DNA of 6,358 bases, taken from contig JACQIF010000073.1 of NCBI GenBank assembly GCA_016198635.1, positions 1-6,358 of the forward strand, read 5' to 3'. The position numbers and the translations under genes are program-made. The notes under the pieces were generated by a model. It searched no databases. It saw nothing but the letters and a program-made list of their open reading frames with translations, and had not been told where the DNA came from. The DNA comes from Candidatus Aenigmatarchaeota archaeon (lineage in GTDB: Archaea > Aenigmatarchaeota > Aenigmatarchaeia > PWEA01 > JACQIF01). Below, piece by piece: positions 4,668-6,358 of the stretch. How positions within the stretch are numbered: position 1 is the stretch's first letter; each line of letters begins with the position of its first letter.

Positions 4668-6358
4668 ATGAAGAAGCAAAAACCTCTTTTTGTTGTGTGG
4701 GGTAGAAAAATATACTTTGAACTTTACTTCCGTGCGCTGACTGCCGTTACGCTCGCACTGATGCTGGTGCCCCTGCTTATGAGCAGACTGCCTTACCGTT
4801 TGTACAACACGGACATCGCTTACCACTACAATCTCGTGCTGTGGATATCGCGCGACCTCGCGAACGTCGCATACGACACATACCCGAAGCTTTTCCATGT
4901 GATGGCGGCGTTACTCGTACGTGCGGGACTTTCAATCGAGACAAGCATGCATCTCGTGTCGTTCGCGTTCGCTGTTATGTACCCCGTAGCTTTCTACCAT
5001 CTCGCGCTTGCTGTGTTTAAGGACAAGCACAAGGCGCTGCTCGCGGCATTCTTCTCTGTGGCGCTCTGGGTCAAGACGTCGCAGGTGTTGAGCGGCCTGT
5101 CGATGCTTGTGCCTAACATGGTCTCGATGGTGTTTTTCGTCGGCGTTTCGTACTTCCTCGTTAGCAGACGCTTTACGCTCGGCGGCGTCACTTTAGGCCT
5201 TTACGCCATTACGCACAACTCTTTCGTTATAGGTGGCGCAGCAGCTTTCATCTACTTCCTGCTCCTGTGGCACGAAAAGCGCAACGTTACCGTGTGGAAG
5301 GAGTTCATGCGCGTTGTTCTCGTGGCCGCAGCCGTCGCAGCCCCGTTCTTTTCGTACGTAGTCCCGCGCGCGTACTTCGACCTCTACGGAGCATTCAAAG
5401 AGGTCATAGGAGGAGACAACCCCATCTCGCTCGTCGCAGCGCCGCTGCTCGTGAATCCAGTACTGATAGCATTCGCGCTGATGCTGCTGGGCGGCTGGAG
5501 CGTTTACAAGAGTCGCATGGACGTGAACAGGAAGTTTGTCATTGGCATTCTCCTTCTGATAGTTGCGGTGAGCCAGTCCTACTTCCTCGGTTTCTTCGGG
5601 GGCACACCGTTCGAGGGCGTATTGTTCCAGCCCAGCCGCGTGCTGCAATTTTTCCTGGTCTCGGCTGCGTTGCTGTCAGCGCACTATTTTGTCGAAAGGA
5701 TAAATGACAAACGCATCATCGTACTGTTGCCACTGGTAATTGTTGCGATCTCTGTCAACGCATACTGGAGCTACCACGACAGGATAGGGTTCACCCTCGA
5801 AGAACAAGACGTCGAAACGATGCGGTTCTTGCAGAAAACAGTTGGCGTGCGTGACGTTGTGCTGTATGACCCGTCGGACGTGCACAGCTGGCTCGTCAGC
5901 AACATGGGCGGTGGCTACCCTATACAAGGGGACAAAGGATTCTTCCTGCTGGCCACTCTCCAGAAAGACCCGCAGGTTGCGTATATAGTGCAGAGCAACA
6001 CGCGGCTCGATGAGTACGTAAAGACATTTAAGAATGATTTAACCGAGGTGTTTTCCAACGGAAAATATGTTATCTACAGGGATGACGCGCGCTCCGCACT
6101 GCAACCAGACTACACCAGGTTAGGAGTCTACGCACAGGGATTCGCCGCGTTTCTTGATGCGCACGCAAACCTCGCCCCTATCGTTAAGAACAATTTAGGA
6201 AACCCGATCCAACTGCAGTTCGTGTCCACGGACACAGACGAGGCCCCGTGCATAGCCTTCGACAAAAGCGTTCGCGCCACCGAGTGCTCCGCGCCGAACG
6301 TCAGGATAGTTGCCGAGCAGCGCGTCCTAAAAGACCTTCTCACCACGTACAGCGTGCA
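4668..6358 (+). CDS. Large GT-C-like membrane protein (putative glycosyltransferase), 3' end cut by window edge
   Basis: The frame is open for 563 codons from the ATG at 4668 to the right edge, with no stop. A short cytoplasmic start leads to a first helix (about 23-38) and then a loop with an acidic site, YNTDIAYHYN (46-55), in the place of the GT-C catalytic Asp. YPKLFHVMAALL (72-83) corresponds to the Tyr-Pro-Pro-Leu-Phe-His motif of archaeal GT-C proteins, with Lys in place of the second Pro. Further helices lie at about 96-117, 122-163, 168-200, 213-232, 253-280, 290-310, 325-342 and 350-367. From about 370 onward the chain is soluble, beginning EEQDVETMRFLQK, and probably lies outside the membrane, as in oligosaccharyl- and mannosyltransferases. 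I do not recognise this domain; it contains VVLYDPSDVHSWLVSNMGGG (397-416) and two cysteines near the visible C-terminus (in EAPCIAF and TECSAP). The divergent placement next to a flippase-like gene supports a role in cell-surface glycan assembly. Donor and acceptor are unknown, and a non-catalytic role is possible. Confidence 0.82.
   Translation, partial: MKKQKPLFVVWGRKIYFELYFRALTAVTLALMLVPLLMSRLPYRLYNTDIAYHYNLVLWISRDLANVAYDTYPKLFHVMAALLVRAGLSIETSMHLVSFAFAVMYPVAFYHLALAVFKDKHKALLAAFFSVALWVKTSQVLSGLSMLVPNMVSMVFFVGVSYFLVSRRFTLGGVTLGLYAITHNSFVIGGAAAFIYFLLLWHEKRNVTVWKEFMRVVLVAAAVAAPFFSYVVPRAYFDLYGAFKEVIGGDNPISLVAAPLLVNPVLIAFALMLLGGWSVYKSRMDVNRKFVIGILLLIVAVSQSYFLGFFGGTPFEGVLFQPSRVLQFFLVSAALLSAHYFVERINDKRIIVLLPLVIVAISVNAYWSYHDRIGFTLEEQDVETMRFLQKTVGVRDVVLYDPSDVHSWLVSNMGGGYPIQGDKGFFLLATLQKDPQVAYIVQSNTRLDEYVKTFKNDLTEVFSNGKYVIYRDDARSALQPDYTRLGVYAQGFAAFLDAHANLAPIVKNNLGNPIQLQFVSTDTDEAPCIAFDKSVRATECSAPNVRIVAEQRVLKDLLTTYSV

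Noticed and set aside
4994..5927. Minus-strand and second plus-strand open frames inside the GT-C gene
   Set aside because: Low-complexity charged shadows of the continuous 563-codon plus-strand frame, which shows membrane helices and GT-C-like motifs.
1..6358. CRISPR array, tRNA, insertion sequence or phage genes
   Set aside because: No spaced direct repeats, cloverleaf signatures, transposase motifs or terminal inverted repeats were seen, and coding sequence fills almost all of the window.

Overview
The window reads as archaeal DNA with mid-range GC content. The evidence is TATA-box promoters placed about 25-30 nt upstream of start codons with little or no leader (near 1599 and 4642), other genes with GGTG or GGAG ribosome binding sites, and a gene set typical of archaeal surface glycosylation. 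The lineage cannot be fixed from this sequence. A small-genome (DPANN-like) or euryarchaeal source are both possible, and no marker gene is present.

Layout: six protein genes fill the window, with no gap above 54 nt. Five lie on the minus strand and are probably one transcription unit read from 4613 down to 1. In transcription order they are: a flippase-like membrane protein of the LPG_synthase_TM/UPF0104 family (4613-3651), a Gfo/Idh/MocA-family NAD(P)-dependent oxidoreductase (3622-2723), a DAO-fold FAD-dependent oxidoreductase (2673-1606), a GT2 polyprenyl-phosphate glycosyltransferase with two C-terminal membrane helices (1574-639), and a GT39/PMT_2 GT-C glycosyltransferase cut by the left edge (626-1). 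On the plus strand a large GT-C-like membrane protein (4668 to the right edge) is divergently transcribed from a 54-nt intergenic region holding one palindromic TATA box. Both edge genes are open to the window boundary.

How the genes could work together (inference): the GT2 enzyme would load a sugar from a nucleotide donor onto a polyprenyl (dolichyl) phosphate on the cytoplasmic face. The UPF0104 protein may help the lipid-linked sugar cross the membrane. The GT39 enzyme, and perhaps the divergent GT-C protein, would transfer it to a glycan, lipid or protein outside. The two soluble oxidoreductases in the middle of the operon suggest that a sugar is redox-modified (oxidised, epimerised or made ready for amination) before use. 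The pairing of Gfo/Idh with a DAO-type flavoenzyme, whose substrates I cannot name, is the least explained part.

Non-coding signals worth noting are the shared palindromic TATA box, an internal TATA box that would make the GT2 message leaderless, and a 13-bp inverted repeat covering the stop codon of the Gfo/Idh gene just ahead of the flavoenzyme's ribosome binding site. No tRNA, rRNA, CRISPR array, insertion sequence or convincing terminator was seen.
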